This document shows positions 36,109-49,300 of a stretch of DNA of 64,000 bases, piece by piece. Position 1 is the stretch's first letter. Each line of letters starts with the position of its first letter. Where the stretch lies: contig JAFDVK010000023.1 in the NCBI GenBank assembly GCA_018269005.1, forward strand, positions 24,974 through 88,973, read 5' to 3'. This DNA is from Acidobacteriota bacterium. GTDB taxonomy: Bacteria; Acidobacteriota; Blastocatellia; Pyrinomonadales; Pyrinomonadaceae. The notes below the pieces were generated by a model. That model made no database searches, had not been told where the DNA came from, and worked only from the letters and a program-made list of their open reading frames with translations. Both the position numbers and the translations under genes were made by a program.

Positions 36109-39100
36109 TCATTCGCGCGGTGTGAGGTCTGCGTCAGTGATATTGTCGCCCACTGTGATGACCCGAGTATCAAAAGCATACCGCTTAGAAGTAGCTCCTA
36201 AGGCGTACGTCGCGCCTGTCGGCACATTGTCTATACGATAATATCCAAAGGAGTTCGTCAACGCTCTACGGACTACACCGTCAACACCGGTCAGCGTAAC
36301 GACGGTATTTCCAAGTCCTCGACCATCATTCGTCCTTACTTGCCCGCCAACCGAAGACTCCGCCGCCGTTGGATTGAGCATGATCTCAACAATACCGTCG
36401 TTCCAGTTTGGAAATAGAGAGTCGCCATCAACATTTGTCAGATCTCTTGGGATGAGGTTTCCCGTTAGTGCGATCGGTGTTGTAGTGCCAACCACGGCTG
36501 ACGGATTCACTGAGAAAGTTGCGTGTATGATCTGTTTCGGTCCCGCAGGAGTTAGAGCTAAAGCGGGATTTGTTGCATACACTATGCCGACCCTACCGGA
36601 CGAGACCTGCGAAGTATTCACGGTGAAGAAGTTTGAATAAGCCGCAGCGTCAGTTCCTAGTGTGACCAAAGGGTTACTAAGGACACCGGTATCGAACTCA
36701 AGCGTGAACGAGAAACCCGCCTCAACACCCTGACCTTCAAGTTCAATGTCAATTGCGGCTGTGCCACCGGGAGTTGCACGTGCGCCAAGTACACTAACAT
36801 CTCCAGGCGCCAGCATCAACGACCGGACCCGCGGTCCATTTCCGTTTGGAAACTGAGTCTGACGAAGACCTGAACCAGGCCCCGCTGCCGGATTGCGAAC
36901 ACCGATCAGATCTCCATTCGCGTACCGTAAGGCAACCGTAATATCCCCCGACGTCAGAATCCCGTTTCCGAAAGTTCCCGTCGGTGCACAATCGGCTCGC
37001 TGATACTCATTGACGTTAGGATTCGGGGTTGCATTATGTGCAACGAGATTGAGAATCCTAGTGATGTCTCCGGACGTGATCAGGCCATTCGGAATTCCCG
37101 AACCGCCGGGCTGACCACCAGCCACGTCACCTTCAAAGCCACCAGCAAAGGTGATCGTGCCATCGATCCAATCTGCAGGAATCGCATATCCACTCAAGTT
37201 ACTGACGGATTTGGAGGCGGGAGCTGAGTTGAAAGTAAGGGGAGTCGTCGTCGAGGACCCCGGCGTCGCCTTGAAGGTGACCAACAAGGCCGTTGCCGGC
37301 GAGGCTGATGCCGGCAGAACAGCTCCGGGCTGTAAGGCCATCGTCAAGGTCGTCGGCGAGCCGCCCGGCCCGGGCTGAGTAATGCCGCATCCCAACGATG
37401 CCAGAGAAGGGTCGCATGCGGCCGATAAGAACTGCAGCTTACTCGAGTCATAAACAAGCGTAAATGCCATTGCATTCTCGGTGCCTTGGCTTGCGATCTG
37501 AATCGGCACGGTAATATTGGCGCCCACTCCGGCCGGCTGTCCCGGAAGAACAGGCGTTTGAGTTGTGTTCTTGATCACCACATCTCTTGGATTATCTCCG
37601 TTATAGCCAACAAAATCCGCAGTCGTTACGCTACCGGCTGGGTTGAGATAGTCTCGCTGGGAAGCATCAAAGGTGAAAGCAGAGCATTGCGGATCACTCG
37701 GACACGAAGGAACGATGGAGTAGGAGCCATTAGCGGAAAGACCGCCGCTGAACGCGAAGTTCCCGCCGGACGCTGTGGTTGTCGAAAGGCTGACCGGACT
37801 GCCGCTGCTGTTTCCAGTTAGGGTTACAGTTACCCCGTCAATTCCGGCGCCGCCCGTATAGGCCGTGATCCGACCGCCGATGGAGATTCCGCCTGATGGA
37901 TCTAAGATCGTGATCGGCGTTGTGATGGTTTGATTGTCGAAAATGGCACCGACGTTCTCGACCTGGTTGCCGACGATCGGACCGCTCGTGGCGGTGAATG
38001 TGGTGCCCGCAGCAACACCTGTAGTGAACGCACCGCTTGCCGGAGCAACTGAACCGTTCGTGCCCGGCGACGAGGTGTAAGCAACGCTGAGGCTATCAAG
38101 AGTGTGATTGGCAGGACTGCACACGCTTGCCGAGGCCGAGTTTGTGCACAGGTTTACACCGCTAATCGCTGAGGGCTGTGAATAATTTAGACTTACAGGC
38201 GAAGCAGTTATCCCACTGAGAGTTAACCACGGATCACTGTCGACAATTCCGGGGCTTGTTACGACGACTATGTCGCACCCGGCAGCACCCGGGCCGGCAT
38301 TGCATCCCCACCAATTATTTTCAGCATTGACCGAACTGGCAGAGTCGTTTTGTAGGCCCACGAGGCCGCCCGTGCCGTTGCTCGAGAGTCGGTTAAAGTT
38401 CGCGTTGATCGTCGCCAATGTTGTGTTGACCGAACTGCTGAAGTCGTTGAAAAAGATCGCAACGCTGTTGGCTCCCGTCGCGTTGGTGATCGAGTTTCCC
38501 GTCACTGTTGACGTTTGATTGTCCGCAACAAATCCGGCGATGCCGATATTGCTCCCGGTGATGAAGTTGTTTGTGATCGTCGGGCTTGCGGCCGCTGAAT
38601 AAACGATGCCTGCTCCGGGATTGTTCGTGAACGTGCAGGCCGTCGTTGAAAACGTTGAAGGGGTAAGCGGAAGGGCCGAATTGTACTGGTAGATCGCGTA
38701 GCTATTTCCGCTGAATGAACTGCCGGTAACCGATACAGCGCCGGCATCCGCAGTGAGAATTCCCGTAGCGGCTCCTGAATTCAATGAGTACAGATTATCG
38801 TTTATGGTCGAGGTGGAGATAGCCCCTGACGCTCCGCCATAGATCTGGATCCCGCTCTGTGCTATTAAGCTGGTAGGTCCCGTGCCGGTTACCGTGGTAT
38901 TTGCGATGGTTGCGGAAGAGCCTGCACCGCCAACGAGAATGCCGTTCTCCTGATATCCATCGACCGTAACCCCATCAAGATCAAGCGAGCCCGCAGTGCC
39001 AAATGTCGTATCACCCGCAACAATACCTTGTCCGTCTTGGGCAGAGTTAATTCCGGAAGATTGCTGAATAGTGGTGACGCGTGCGTTGCGCATGTTTAAG

Positions 39101-39780
39101 GTTGCGGATTCCGCCACGAACACGCCAAAGGTTCCGCTCGTCGGAGAAAACGTGACCGGGCCGGAGATCGTCAGATCTTTGATCGTGACATATGCATTTG
39201 CACGGGCTTCTACGATCGCCCTCGCCGAACCGCCGGGCACCGTACTGTCAACCATTGCCGCTGGAGCAAATATCGTCGTACTGTTGACGCCCGAGCCGAC
39301 GATCGATACGCACTTGCCTGCCGATATTTGCTCAGTATAGCTGCCTGCAGCCACGGCGATAGTATCGCCGCCGGAGATGCTGGCCGCGTTAATTGCCGCC
39401 TGTATCGTCGGATATGTTCCCGGAACATTTAAGGTCACGCCAGACGGAATGCACGGAGCGGCAGACGAAGTTTGCGGAGTGCCTTCGCGACTGCCAAATA
39501 GTGCGTCGTGTCGAGCCTGATGTGGCGGCGGTATCCGCCCTCGATCGTCGTTCGAGAAGAATGACCAAATGTGATCCGAAATGCTCGAAATGGAGAAACT
39601 CGCCTCAGCGGGTATGTCCGCCGAGTTTCCAAACGTCGGCTGTATCCAACAAAGGCCGGCAGCAATGCCCACGGCAACAACGGAGGCTGAGATCTTCAAA
39701 CGCGGTTCAAGCCCGGAGGCTATATTTCCAAAATATCGAAGAGCAGAAATTAATACGAGAGGAATCCTTTTCAGAAACAT
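36109..39780 (-). CDS. Secreted beta-helix / cohesin-like / dockerin-like surface protein (1223 aa)
   Basis: An N-terminal hydrophobic segment (ISASVVAVGIAAGLCWIQPTF, about residues 33-53) serves as signal or anchor. About 117-505 is a right-handed beta-helix (TYPTIQAAINAA, repeated N-T-hydrophobic turns, NAENNWWGCN). It is followed by a carboxypeptidase-regulatory-like domain (about 645-715), a cohesin-like domain (735-885), a dockerin-like double loop (NGLITSGDITR, NGILTSGDITV; 885-960), a second cohesin-like domain (1000-1130) and a C-terminal carboxypeptidase-regulatory-like domain ending NITDADLTPRE. The start has AGGAG at about 9 nt. It shares order and sequence at both ends with the 3079-residue gene upstream. 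Probably extracellular adhesion or carbohydrate binding; no catalytic residues were identified. Confidence 0.82.
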   Translation of the reverse strand: MFLKRIPLVLISALRYFGNIASGLEPRLKISASVVAVGIAAGLCWIQPTFGNSADIPAEASFSISSISDHIWSFFSNDDRGRIPPPHQARHDALFGSREGTPQTSSAAPCIPSGVTLNVPGTYPTIQAAINAASISGGDTIAVAAGSYTEQISAGKCVSIVGSGVNSTTIFAPAAMVDSTVPGGSARAIVEARANAYVTIKDLTISGPVTFSPTSGTFGVFVAESATLNMRNARVTTIQQSSGINSAQDGQGIVAGDTTFGTAGSLDLDGVTVDGYQENGILVGGAGSSATIANTTVTGTGPTSLIAQSGIQIYGGASGAISTSTINDNLYSLNSGAATGILTADAGAVSVTGSSFSGNSYAIYQYNSALPLTPSTFSTTACTFTNNPGAGIVYSAAASPTITNNFITGSNIGIAGFVADNQTSTVTGNSITNATGANSVAIFFNDFSSSVNTTLATINANFNRLSSNGTGGLVGLQNDSASSVNAENNWWGCNAGPGAAGCDIVVVTSPGIVDSDPWLTLSGITASPVSLNYSQPSAISGVNLCTNSASASVCSPANHTLDSLSVAYTSSPGTNGSVAPASGAFTTGVAAGTTFTATSGPIVGNQVENVGAIFDNQTITTPITILDPSGGISIGGRITAYTGGAGIDGVTVTLTGNSSGSPVSLSTTTASGGNFAFSGGLSANGSYSIVPSCPSDPQCSAFTFDASQRDYLNPAGSVTTADFVGYNGDNPRDVVIKNTTQTPVLPGQPAGVGANITVPIQIASQGTENAMAFTLVYDSSKLQFLSAACDPSLASLGCGITQPGPGGSPTTLTMALQPGAVLPASASPATALLVTFKATPGSSTTTPLTFNSAPASKSVSNLSGYAIPADWIDGTITFAGGFEGDVAGGQPGGSGIPNGLITSGDITRILNLVAHNATPNPNVNEYQRADCAPTGTFGNGILTSGDITVALRYANGDLIGVRNPAAGPGSGLRQTQFPNGNGPRVRSLMLAPGDVSVLGARATPGGTAAIDIELEGQGVEAGFSFTLEFDTGVLSNPLVTLGTDAAAYSNFFTVNTSQVSSGRVGIVYATNPALALTPAGPKQIIHATFSVNPSAVVGTTTPIALTGNLIPRDLTNVDGDSLFPNWNDGIVEIMLNPTAAESSVGGQVRTNDGRGLGNTVVTLTGVDGVVRRALTNSFGYYRIDNVPTGATYALGATSKRYAFDTRVITVGDNITDADLTPRE

Positions 39781-40000
39781 TTGGCTTTCTCCTGAGAACC
39801 TAAAAAAATGCGCTTCCGTTCGCCGAGTGAAACAGAAAAAGCGGTCATCACTTCAAGCCGCCGCCCGGGAAAGGAATTGCGCGTCACTCACGAAACTCTT
39901 TCGAACGAGGACGAGAAACGCTCTTTGGGGGCAAATGCCAAAGGAAGACCGCAGGTCTTTGCTAATTTTCCGTATAGATTGCACAGGTTGAGGAGACCCT

Positions 40001-40023
40001 GTCATCACTCAATTGAGGTATGC
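40001..40023 (-). promoter_or_regulatory. Shared near-palindromic element, copy 1 (upstream of 1223-aa gene)
   Basis: This 23-bp block contains CTCAATTGAG, a perfect palindrome, inside GTCATCAC...GGTATGC. It matches the block at 49933-49955 at 18 of 23 positions. It lies about 220 bp before the start of the 1223-residue gene. The rest of 39781-40309 holds no gene apart from this element and the terminator at 40166. Confidence 0.55.
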
Positions 40024-40165
40024 TATATAAATTGGTCGGTTTGATCGGGCTATGGTTAGACAAGTGTCTAGCGCGATGAACGGGAAGAATCGGCCCACGC
40101 GGCAGAGCCCGATGGCCTGTTTGTACGATATGGTTTGATCTGCTAAAGATCTCGCGGACAAAAGA

Positions 40166-40209
40166 AAATGGCATACCGCTTTAGTGGGAGAAAAAGCAGC
40201 ATGCCATTT
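40166..40209 (-). terminator. Intrinsic terminator of the giant surface-protein gene
   Basis: AAATGGCAT (40166-40174) pairs with ATGCCATTT (40201-40209), a perfect 9-bp stem. In the minus direction a T-rich tract (TTCTTTTG) follows. It lies about 100 bp beyond the stop of the giant gene, mirroring the arrangement after the 1223-residue paralogue. Confidence 0.65.
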
Positions 40210-40309
40210 GTGGGAATGAAGATCGTGCGATCTACGCGATCTTAGGAAATAGGCGAGGGTGGCAAGCCGCAATGATATTGATGCTTTCCACCCAAACCTA
40301 CCTTTTTAC

Positions 40310-43300
40310 TTACTCACGCGGCGTGATATCCGCATCCGTGATGTTATCTCCGACCGTGACCACCCGCGAGTCGAAGGTGTAGCGTTTCGACGTAGCACCG
40401 AGCACATACGTCGCACCCGTCGGTACGTCGTCGATACGGTAGAAGCCCATCTGGTTCGTCAGAACTCGGCGAACCGAGCCATCCGTACCCGTCAAAGTTA
40501 CGACCGTATTGCCAATGCCACGACCATCCGCCGTCCGCACCTGGCCGCCCACCGAAGACGTCGCCGCCGTCGGTGCCAGCATTATCTCGACCACTCCGTC
40601 TTCCCAGTCTGCGTCGATTGCCTGGGCTTGATAGCTGCTAACCCGCTTGTTTGCGAGTTCGCTGGTGAATGCTACCGGATAAGTTCCTACAGGCGCTGCG
40701 GACTTGATATGGAATTGGAAGTTGAGGATGACAGTATCCCCGACCGGCATTCTCTGTCCGGCCTGCAAGCTAAATACGATAGCGGTCTTACCTGGGTGCG
40801 AAGCGGAATTCGTGGTAAAGAAAGCTCCGTTAGGAACACCTGAGCCAAGTGTAATGACTGGGTATTCGTCAAGTATCGAAGGATCATAGGACAATGTAAA
40901 TGTTGTTCCGTTTTCAATGCCTTGCGCCTTCAGTTCGACTTGAACATCAATGTTCCCGCCAGGCACGCCTCTAGATCCGATAAAGCGAACCTTCGTGTCG
41001 TAAGCCGGTCGGTTTACAGCGCGATCCTTCTGGATCTGCTGGAAACAAGAGGGGGAAAGTACACCAGACGCAGGTGTCGTCGGTAGATCGCTAACCGAGA
41101 AAAGCATGATTGTCGTCAGATCGAGTGCATCAAGACAACCGTCACCGTGGTTCGGAAGGAATGGTCCGGCGTCTGCCCGCTGGAACTCATTAACGTTGGG
41201 ATTTGGCGTGGCGTCGCCCACCATAAGGCTTAGGATTCGTGATATGTCTGGAGAGTCAACAAATCCGTCAGTAAAGCCACCAGTGGTTCCATCCGAAATG
41301 TCGCCCTCATTACCAAGCGCGAACGTTACAACACCATCATGCCAAACCGTCGGAACCCCGACTCCTTGGCTGTTGGAGATTCTCTTGGGATTGGTGAAGG
41401 ATACCGGAGTCGATAGTGCATTGCCCGGCGTTGCACTAAATGTGAAGTTCAGCGTGACCGTACCCGTGTATGGTTGGCCCAGCTTACTAAACGACACTGT
41501 CTTCGGTCCCGGACCCGCCGAAACGACGAGATTTGTGCCGAGAGGGGCAGATGACGAGACGTAGTGGAGCTTCGTCGTATCGAAATTTAATACGAAGGAT
41601 CCGCCTTGCTCGGTTCCCAGAGCGTTGAAAGTTACGGGTACGACAACGTTAGCGCCAACCTGCGCCTGCGTTACATTGCCAATTGTCACGCTTCGCGGGT
41701 TGTCGTTGTTATATCCAACGAAATTCGCGTTGTTGATGGTGGCAGCCGGATTGATGAAGTAGATCGACTCCGGATCGTACACATACGGTGGCGCGACTGT
41801 CGGAGCGACAGAATATTGTCCGGTTGTCGAAAGTCCCGTGTTGAAGTTGTAGTTGCCGTTAACGTCCGTTGGGGTCGTCAGAGTGATCGGCGAACCGTTG
41901 CTAGTTCCGGTCAGAGTCATTGTGACGCCGGCGATACCAGTCTGCGGGCCGCCGTTGTTGTAAGCCATAACGTGGCCGCCGATGGCGATGTAGCCTGCTC
42001 CATCGTTGATCGTGCCGGTCGCGGATGCGGTGCCGATACCGGCGTTTACGCCATTTGAAAGCGTTGCCGTGAAGGTCTCGTCACCTTCAGCAATGGTGTC
42101 GGTCGCGGTCGTGACACTTACCGTCTGTGAAATCACGCCCGGTGCGAACGTTACCACCTGATTCGCAAGGCTCGTATAGTCCGTACCGCCGCCGGTTGCC
42201 GTACCGTCCGAAGTTGTGACTTCGACAGTGATCGGCACCGTGCGTGCCGGAGTATCGTCCGCAAGCGAGACCGTGAACGACACATTGTTGCCCTCGGTCA
42301 CATTGCCAGGATTAACCGCGATCGAGACCGTCGGCGGTTCCGCCTCGAAATCAAACGTATTCACAGCACCGTTAACCCCGAAGATAAGGTTATCGACATT
42401 GCCGTCGAAGTCGTTCCACGGGGCACCCGGACTATTCATTCCGGCCTGGAACTGCGTACCGTAACCGGTCTCAGGGGTTGAACCATCTTGGGCCGTCGTA
42501 TTGTCAAAGGATACGATCTTCGCAAGCGGGAATTGAGTGACAATGGCCGCCAGTGGGTTGAAGCAATTCGACGGACAGAACTGTGCAGGGAATCCCGGAT
42601 CGTTCGTGAAAGCCGAACCGGTGAACCACCACTTGCCGGCCTTGGCGTCCCAGTTCTGCCAAGTCATTAGCTGGATGGGACCTTGCGTACTTACTGAGTA
42701 CGTAGGCTCGAAAACCATGGTCGCATCTCGAGATCCGTCACCGTCAAGGTCAACTTGGAATTGCAGGCTCGGTGCGATCTGCGTTGTCGGTGAGCCCGGG
42801 CTCGCAGTTACAAACGTGCTGTAGCCGAGCTGTGAGATGTCGGCGAGGTGCACGCCATCATAGGCTTGCGTTGAGAACCACGCCTTGCCACCGTTTCCTC
42901 CCTGTCCGCCGCCAGCCGATATCGTAGGTCCGGCATTGCCCGGTCCGGTCGTCAAATGCAGACTGCCGGCCTGAAGTGGCGGTGTGCCCGGGCCGGTCTG
43001 GAACGACCCGGTCGCCGTTCGCTGAGAGATCGTTGACCATCCTTGCATAGCAGCAGATGAGACAACATTCATTCCCGCCGGTTCGAAGTTGAATGTGGTA
43101 TTCGCGCTGTTGACGCCGACGATGACGTAATCGACGTTGCCGGATTTTCCGGGGTCGGTGCGTACACCGATCACACCCCAAGTATTATTCGGGTCTTGGT
43201 TGCCCGGGTCGGCAATCGGCATCACACGAGCGTTCGGATGTGCCGCAAGGATCGTGGCCAGAGTGCAGCCGCCGTTGCCTTCACTTGCTAGACATCCGTC

Positions 43301-46300
43301 GCCATTTGGCGAGTATGTGTTGGACGAGTAGTAGAATTTCGCAGATGGATTCAACATATCCCAAGCCTGCCAGGTGTTCGCGGTAAATGTGCCATTCTCG
43401 CTCGGTACATAGACCAGTCGGCCTTGGTATCCCGGATTGGCGCTACCGGTAAAGTCGACGCTTATCTGGAAAAATGGAACATCACCAGCCGTCGCAGCGT
43501 AGGTCGAATACTTGAGCGTCGTGAGCTGATCAAGACGCGTGCCGCGATAAGCTATCGAAAAGAGGCCTTTCTTTTGATCGCCGGGCGTGGTGCCGCTCGC
43601 AACACGAGCGCTTCCGACAGGAAGCGGCCCGCCTAAAGGACCGAATACATAATCGTGTCCTGTTACGAGATGATCGTTATCGTCCTCCCAATAGAACCAG
43701 CCGTTCGGTGACGAAGGCGTGCTCACCATCGCCCCCGCGGGCTCGAAGTTGACCACAGTGTTCGCACTGTTGACGCCGATGACGAAGTTATCGACGTTCG
43801 AATTGCTGTTCTGCTCGGAGCGGAAACCAATAGCCCCATTCGAGCTGGCGGCTATGCCCATATTCGGATGTGTCGAGAGCATCTGGCCGAGCGTACACGG
43901 TATAGACTGCGTACACTGACCCGCGAACGGCGAAAGTGACGAATACCAGAATACGCCCGTCAAAGCGTTCCAATTCTGCCAGGTATCTGCCGAGACGCTG
44001 CCATTCTGGCTCGGGACGTAAACCACGCGGCCTTGGTAGTTCGTGTTGCCGTCCGTGAGATCAAAATCGACATTGAACTGAAGCGTCGGCTCGTTTGTCG
44101 CCGCACCGTGAACATATGTCGAATACGAAAGCGTAGTGATATCAGCGAGCCTCGTATTGTTATAGTCCTGCGTGAACAGGCCTTTGAGTTCGCCCGCTCC
44201 GCTCTGCAAGCGAGCACTGCCTGCCGGCAGCGGCCCGCCGTTCGGTCCGTAAACGTAGTCATAGCCGGGGATCACGGCGTTCGCTACGTCGTCGTAGTAC
44301 GCCCAGGTCGGTGCCAAAGGCGTCTGAACATTGGCCGTGGTCTGCGGGTTGAATTGTGCAGAGCTGGACGATGCTCCGCTACCCGCATTGCCGAGTGAGT
44401 CGGTAACGCCTGCGTTGTTGACGCTGACGGTTACCGTGCCGGTTTGGTTCATACCCGTGACATGTACAGTAAACGAGTTCGGTCCGCCCGTAACAGTCTT
44501 GGCAGTCGGATTCGCGGTTCCGCCAATCGACACATCAGACGCGTCAAATCCAGTTACTGGCTCGCCAAAGTTGACCGTGAAGTCAACGGGCGACACCGTG
44601 GCAGGATTCGCGACAGGCGAGACCGTAGAGCTCGGCCCCGTCCTGTCGATCGTGTAAATTTCACCCCCGGTGTATGGGCCGACGAACGGGTTATTTGCTA
44701 CGTCAAATATTGTCGCACCGGAGTTGAGGTCGAGGCGAATCGTTCCGCTGCCTGTGCCGGTGTCAACTGTAACGACATAGTTCGCACCCGAGCCTGAAAC
44801 GACGATATTCCCAGCACCGGAAACACCGGTTGTCGCGAGAGCAAAGTCACCCGTATCAACGCCCGTCACCGGTTCGCTGAATGCGACATTGAACGTAACG
44901 CTCGCAGCATTTGTCGGATCGGGATCCATGCGTGTGATGGATGTTACCGTCGGAGCTGTGTTTGAGTCCGGTTCGAAGTCGTATGTTGTGTTCCCCGTGC
45001 CAATGCCGATCTCAAAATCATCAACAAACTCGGTTATATCCGTGCTTGACGGGCCGCCTGCACGGAAAAGAAGGGTACCGCCGTTAGCTGGTCGGCGAAC
45101 GCCGAGATTTGCCCACGTCGGGTTTGCCAAGACGCTGGCGAGCGCACAAGGACTTGATTGCGGGCAGGCATTTGAGAACGGTTTGTTGGGCCCCGAGCCG
45201 CTGCCCCAGACGAGTGTTCCGGGAGCAAAGATATCCCATTGCTGCCATCCATTAGGAGTAACGGTACCGGCAGGTTGGAATACGATACGCCCTTGGTACG
45301 TGGCATCCGGAATGACCGTATTTTCGGAAAGGTCGTTGTCCACATCAAACTGGAGAACTGGTGCGTCCGGTCCCGTCGTCCACGTTTTGAACTTCAGTTT
45401 GGTGATGTCGGCGAGGCGCACGCCGCCGTAGGCCGCCGTACCAAAGCTCTCGCGACCGGTCGTGTCGATACTCAGGCGGGCACTGCCCGATCCGAGATGG
45501 CTGCCGTTTGGCCCAGTCTCTAAGCCATGCGAGCCGTTCGGCCCTTCATTCCAGAAGAACCAACCGGCAGGCCGCGGATCGGGGTCATTGATCGTAACCG
45601 CACTGTTTACAACAAGGGTCGCCCCCTGGAAACCATAGGTTCCGCGTCCGGGGGTTGTCTCAACGTTGGTGTCGGTTGCGGACGTCAGCGGCAGATCGTA
45701 TCTGAGGTTCGCCGAAGCCGGACCTGCGATATCGGGCTGACCGCCCGGAGCAGTTGCGGTTCCGCCGTAGGCGACCGGGATTTGCGCAGCATAGCCCGGC
45801 TCCGCACTGTTGTTGGTTGTTACTACAGGTGTCGCGGTGCCGTACCAGTTGCTCTGGAAATTTTTCAGATTGGTTCCCGGAGCGGGAAGTGAGCCGCCGG
45901 ATTGGCGATCGACGATCTGCGCATACCAGTTTCCGCTCAGGTTGTTATTGCTAAATATCGAGTTTGCAGCCGTCTGGACGGGCGAGTTCGACCCACCGCT
46001 TGCATCGAGGAAGAGGACGCCTACTGTCCAGTTGTTCGTGATCGCGTTCTCTAAGACCTTCAGGTTGTCGGTCTGATTGCGGAAGAGCAGTCCGGTACGG
46101 TTATTATCGATAACGTTGTTTCGGATCGTGTGGCCGTTCGAGTTATTGATATCGATGCCCGTCCGAAGTCCATCAAACTTACTATCATGAATGACAGCAC
46201 CGGTGATTGCCTGTCCTTGGATCGCGAGACCGGCGGATTTCAACCCCGGATTATTCCAATCGGTGGTGTTGTTGCCCTCGCGGGTAATCAGCAGGCCGCT

Positions 46301-49300
46301 GATATCGACGTTATTCGCCGTGATGCGGATCGTCGCGCTGTCGCCGCCGATCGGGCCGGAGACCTTTGATTGATTTGCGCCTTCGGCACCTGATCCCTCA
46401 ACCTTGACGGTGCGGCTGACATTCGCTTCCTGTATGAAGGTGCCGGGCTCTATGTGAACGGTGCCGCCGATAAGAGTGTTGTTGATGCCGTCCTGGATGT
46501 TCGAACGGGCTTTGGCAACCGTGCGTCCGTTCGGCTCGGCGTTAACGACGTCGTCTACGTAGGTCGTAGCACGACCGTCATCTACTGCACCTGTCCACTG
46601 CAGGTCAAGATACGCGTTGTCATTCGCGCCGCTGATAGTAAGGGCATTCGGTCCACCCCAGAATGTCTGCACCGCAGAAGAAGCACCCGGGATGACGGCT
46701 ATGTCGCTTACGCCGCATGCCGCACATCCAGCAGGGAACGTATTTCCCGTCATAGTAACGATCGCATCGTCAATGACCCAACCCTTTGTGCCTGACGACA
46801 CGTTGTCAGAGATCGTACCGAGGTTTGTTGAGCCGTCGCCGTTTATATAGGCCGGCTGCCGGAAATTCGTGATTGTATTGTGATTTAGGTTGACACCTGT
46901 GGCAAGCGTGCTCGAGATGCCGAATGCTCTAGAGACTCCATCATTTTGCCACCATGGGATATCGGCTACGAAGTCAAGATTTTGACCGGTGAAATTCGTG
47001 CCTTGGAGCGCGAACACATTTTGGTTACCAGCCGCGTCCGTCTTGTGGATCTCAAGACCATCGATAGTAACTCCACTGGCCGTAACGAGGAAGTTGTATC
47101 CGTTCCCCGAGACGTTGATAACGGGCTTGGTCAATTGGGCATTGATGATGGTCACATTATTCTTGCCGGTTGTTAGTGCCGCCTGACCGGTGCCTTGCGG
47201 ATATGTTCCGGGACAGACCTTGATGGTCGTGCCACTTGACGCTGCTGCAACCGCTGACGGGATGTCGGTAAATATCGGTTTGCCGTTGCCGAGGCAATTA
47301 ACGCCTGCTTCGTCGACGATGAATTCTCCTGATGCAGGAGCAAAGTTCACTGTGACGAGTTGGCCGCTCACAAGAGCATTCGCAGGGACAGCTGTATCCT
47401 TGATATCGCTCGTTAGTAGATTTACTCCCATCGATGTTGAGCCGGGAGTGGCAGTTGCCGTAACCTTCCAGGTCGTGCCATCCATCGGAGCTATTTGCGT
47501 AACTGAATTAACGCTTCCGGATGCAGTGCCAAAATCACCACCGTCAAAATTAATTACCGGTTCGCTGAAGACTGCCGTAAATGTCACCGTCAGCGAATTC
47601 TGCGGATCAGCCGTATCCGCAGTAAACGAGACCAACGTAGGCGGGGTGCTGTCGTGGACGACGACATTGGTCGTGATCGTTTGGTTGTCCAGCGTGGCAC
47701 CGACAGCCTCGGTCTGATCGCCGACAAATGGGCCGGCACCTGCGGTGAAAGTAGAGCCTGCATTCGCGACACCATTTACGAAGGTTGATGATGTGGGAGA
47801 AACTGAACCGGTGGTTGCGGGGGTCGTCCCGTAACCGAGCGGAGTGCCGTCGATAATATGGTCGGTGACTGTGCAAGCATTCGCGGGTGCAGAATTCACG
47901 CAAAGACTGACGCCTGAGATATTTGAAGTTCCACTGTACGCAACAGTCGGTGCGGAAGCGGTGATGCCGGTAAGTGTCAGCCACGGGCTGAAATCTGTCA
48001 CGCCGGTCGCCGCGTCGGTGACCGCATCACAACCGGTACCGCCCGGCCCGGCATTACAGCCCCACCAGTTATTTTCTGCGTTAACGTTGCTCGAAGTTTC
48101 GTTATAAATGCCGTCGCGTCCACCTGCGTTGTCGCTCGATAGGCGGTTGAAATGAGCGTTGATCGTTGCCGTCGTCGTCGGCGACAAGTCATCGTAGTTA
48201 TAGAAAGCGAGGCCTGCGCTGCCGCTTCCGGCCGCCATAGTGAATGAGTTGCGAGAGATCGTCGACGTCTGCCCATCGTAAACCAAGCCGCCAATACCTG
48301 AGTTTGTGTTGGTGATTACGTTGTCCGTTATCGTCACAGGGTTTTCAGCGTCGTAAAAGACCGCATTCCACTTATTTTGATCGAATGTATTGCCGGTTAT
48401 CGTCAGGGCCGCAGGTGTTCCCGGGATGCCGCTCGTCCCGGTGTAAACGGAAACGTCGTTATTTACAAAGCTCGATCCCGAGATACTCACTGCCCCTGCA
48501 TTCCACGGCACGATACCGGAAGACGCCCAGCTATTTGGGAGATAGTTGTTCTGACTGACAGTTGATGTTGATATAGAACCGGTTGCGCCGTCTGCTATCT
48601 GAATTCCGTTCTGTGCGATGATACTCGTCGGCCCAATGCCGGTTACGGTTGAATTCGCAATTGTGGCTACCGAACCAGTGCGTTCGACAAGCATACCGTT
48701 TTTTTGGTAGTCATTGACCGTGACATTGTTCAAGACGACAGTGCCGATCGTATTCGCCGCTGTGCTGCCAACCCCTATTCCGGTTCCGTTCTGGGCACCG
48801 TCCACACCACTGCTAGTGTGAATTGCAGTAACCCGAGAATTTGACATATCGAGGGTGGCATTCTCGGCGACAAAGATACCAAACGTCTTGTTAGGATAGG
48901 CTAAAAGCGGTAGCGGACCGGTGATAGTAACACCTGTGACAGTTACATACGAGTTACTCCTCACCTCGACTATCGAATTTCCGGTGAAGCCGAGAACACC
49001 GCTTGGAGCCAACGTCGCAGGAGCCTGGATGATCGTTGAACCGATGCCTGCGCCTTCGATTGTGACGCATTTGGTTATGGACAGCTGTTCAGTGTAGGTA
49101 TTTGCCGCCACCTGGATCTTGTCACCACCCGCCGGGTTTGCGGCATTGATTGCGGCCTGGATAGTTGGATATGTGCCAGGTACCTGGAGTGTTATCCCTG
49201 TCGGCGTGCATGGGAGAGCGGCGGCGGTCGGTGGTATGGGCTGCTGCTTCGCCCCTGTGTCTTCTGACAGCAAAGGGTTGGCCTTTGGCGGACGTCTATC

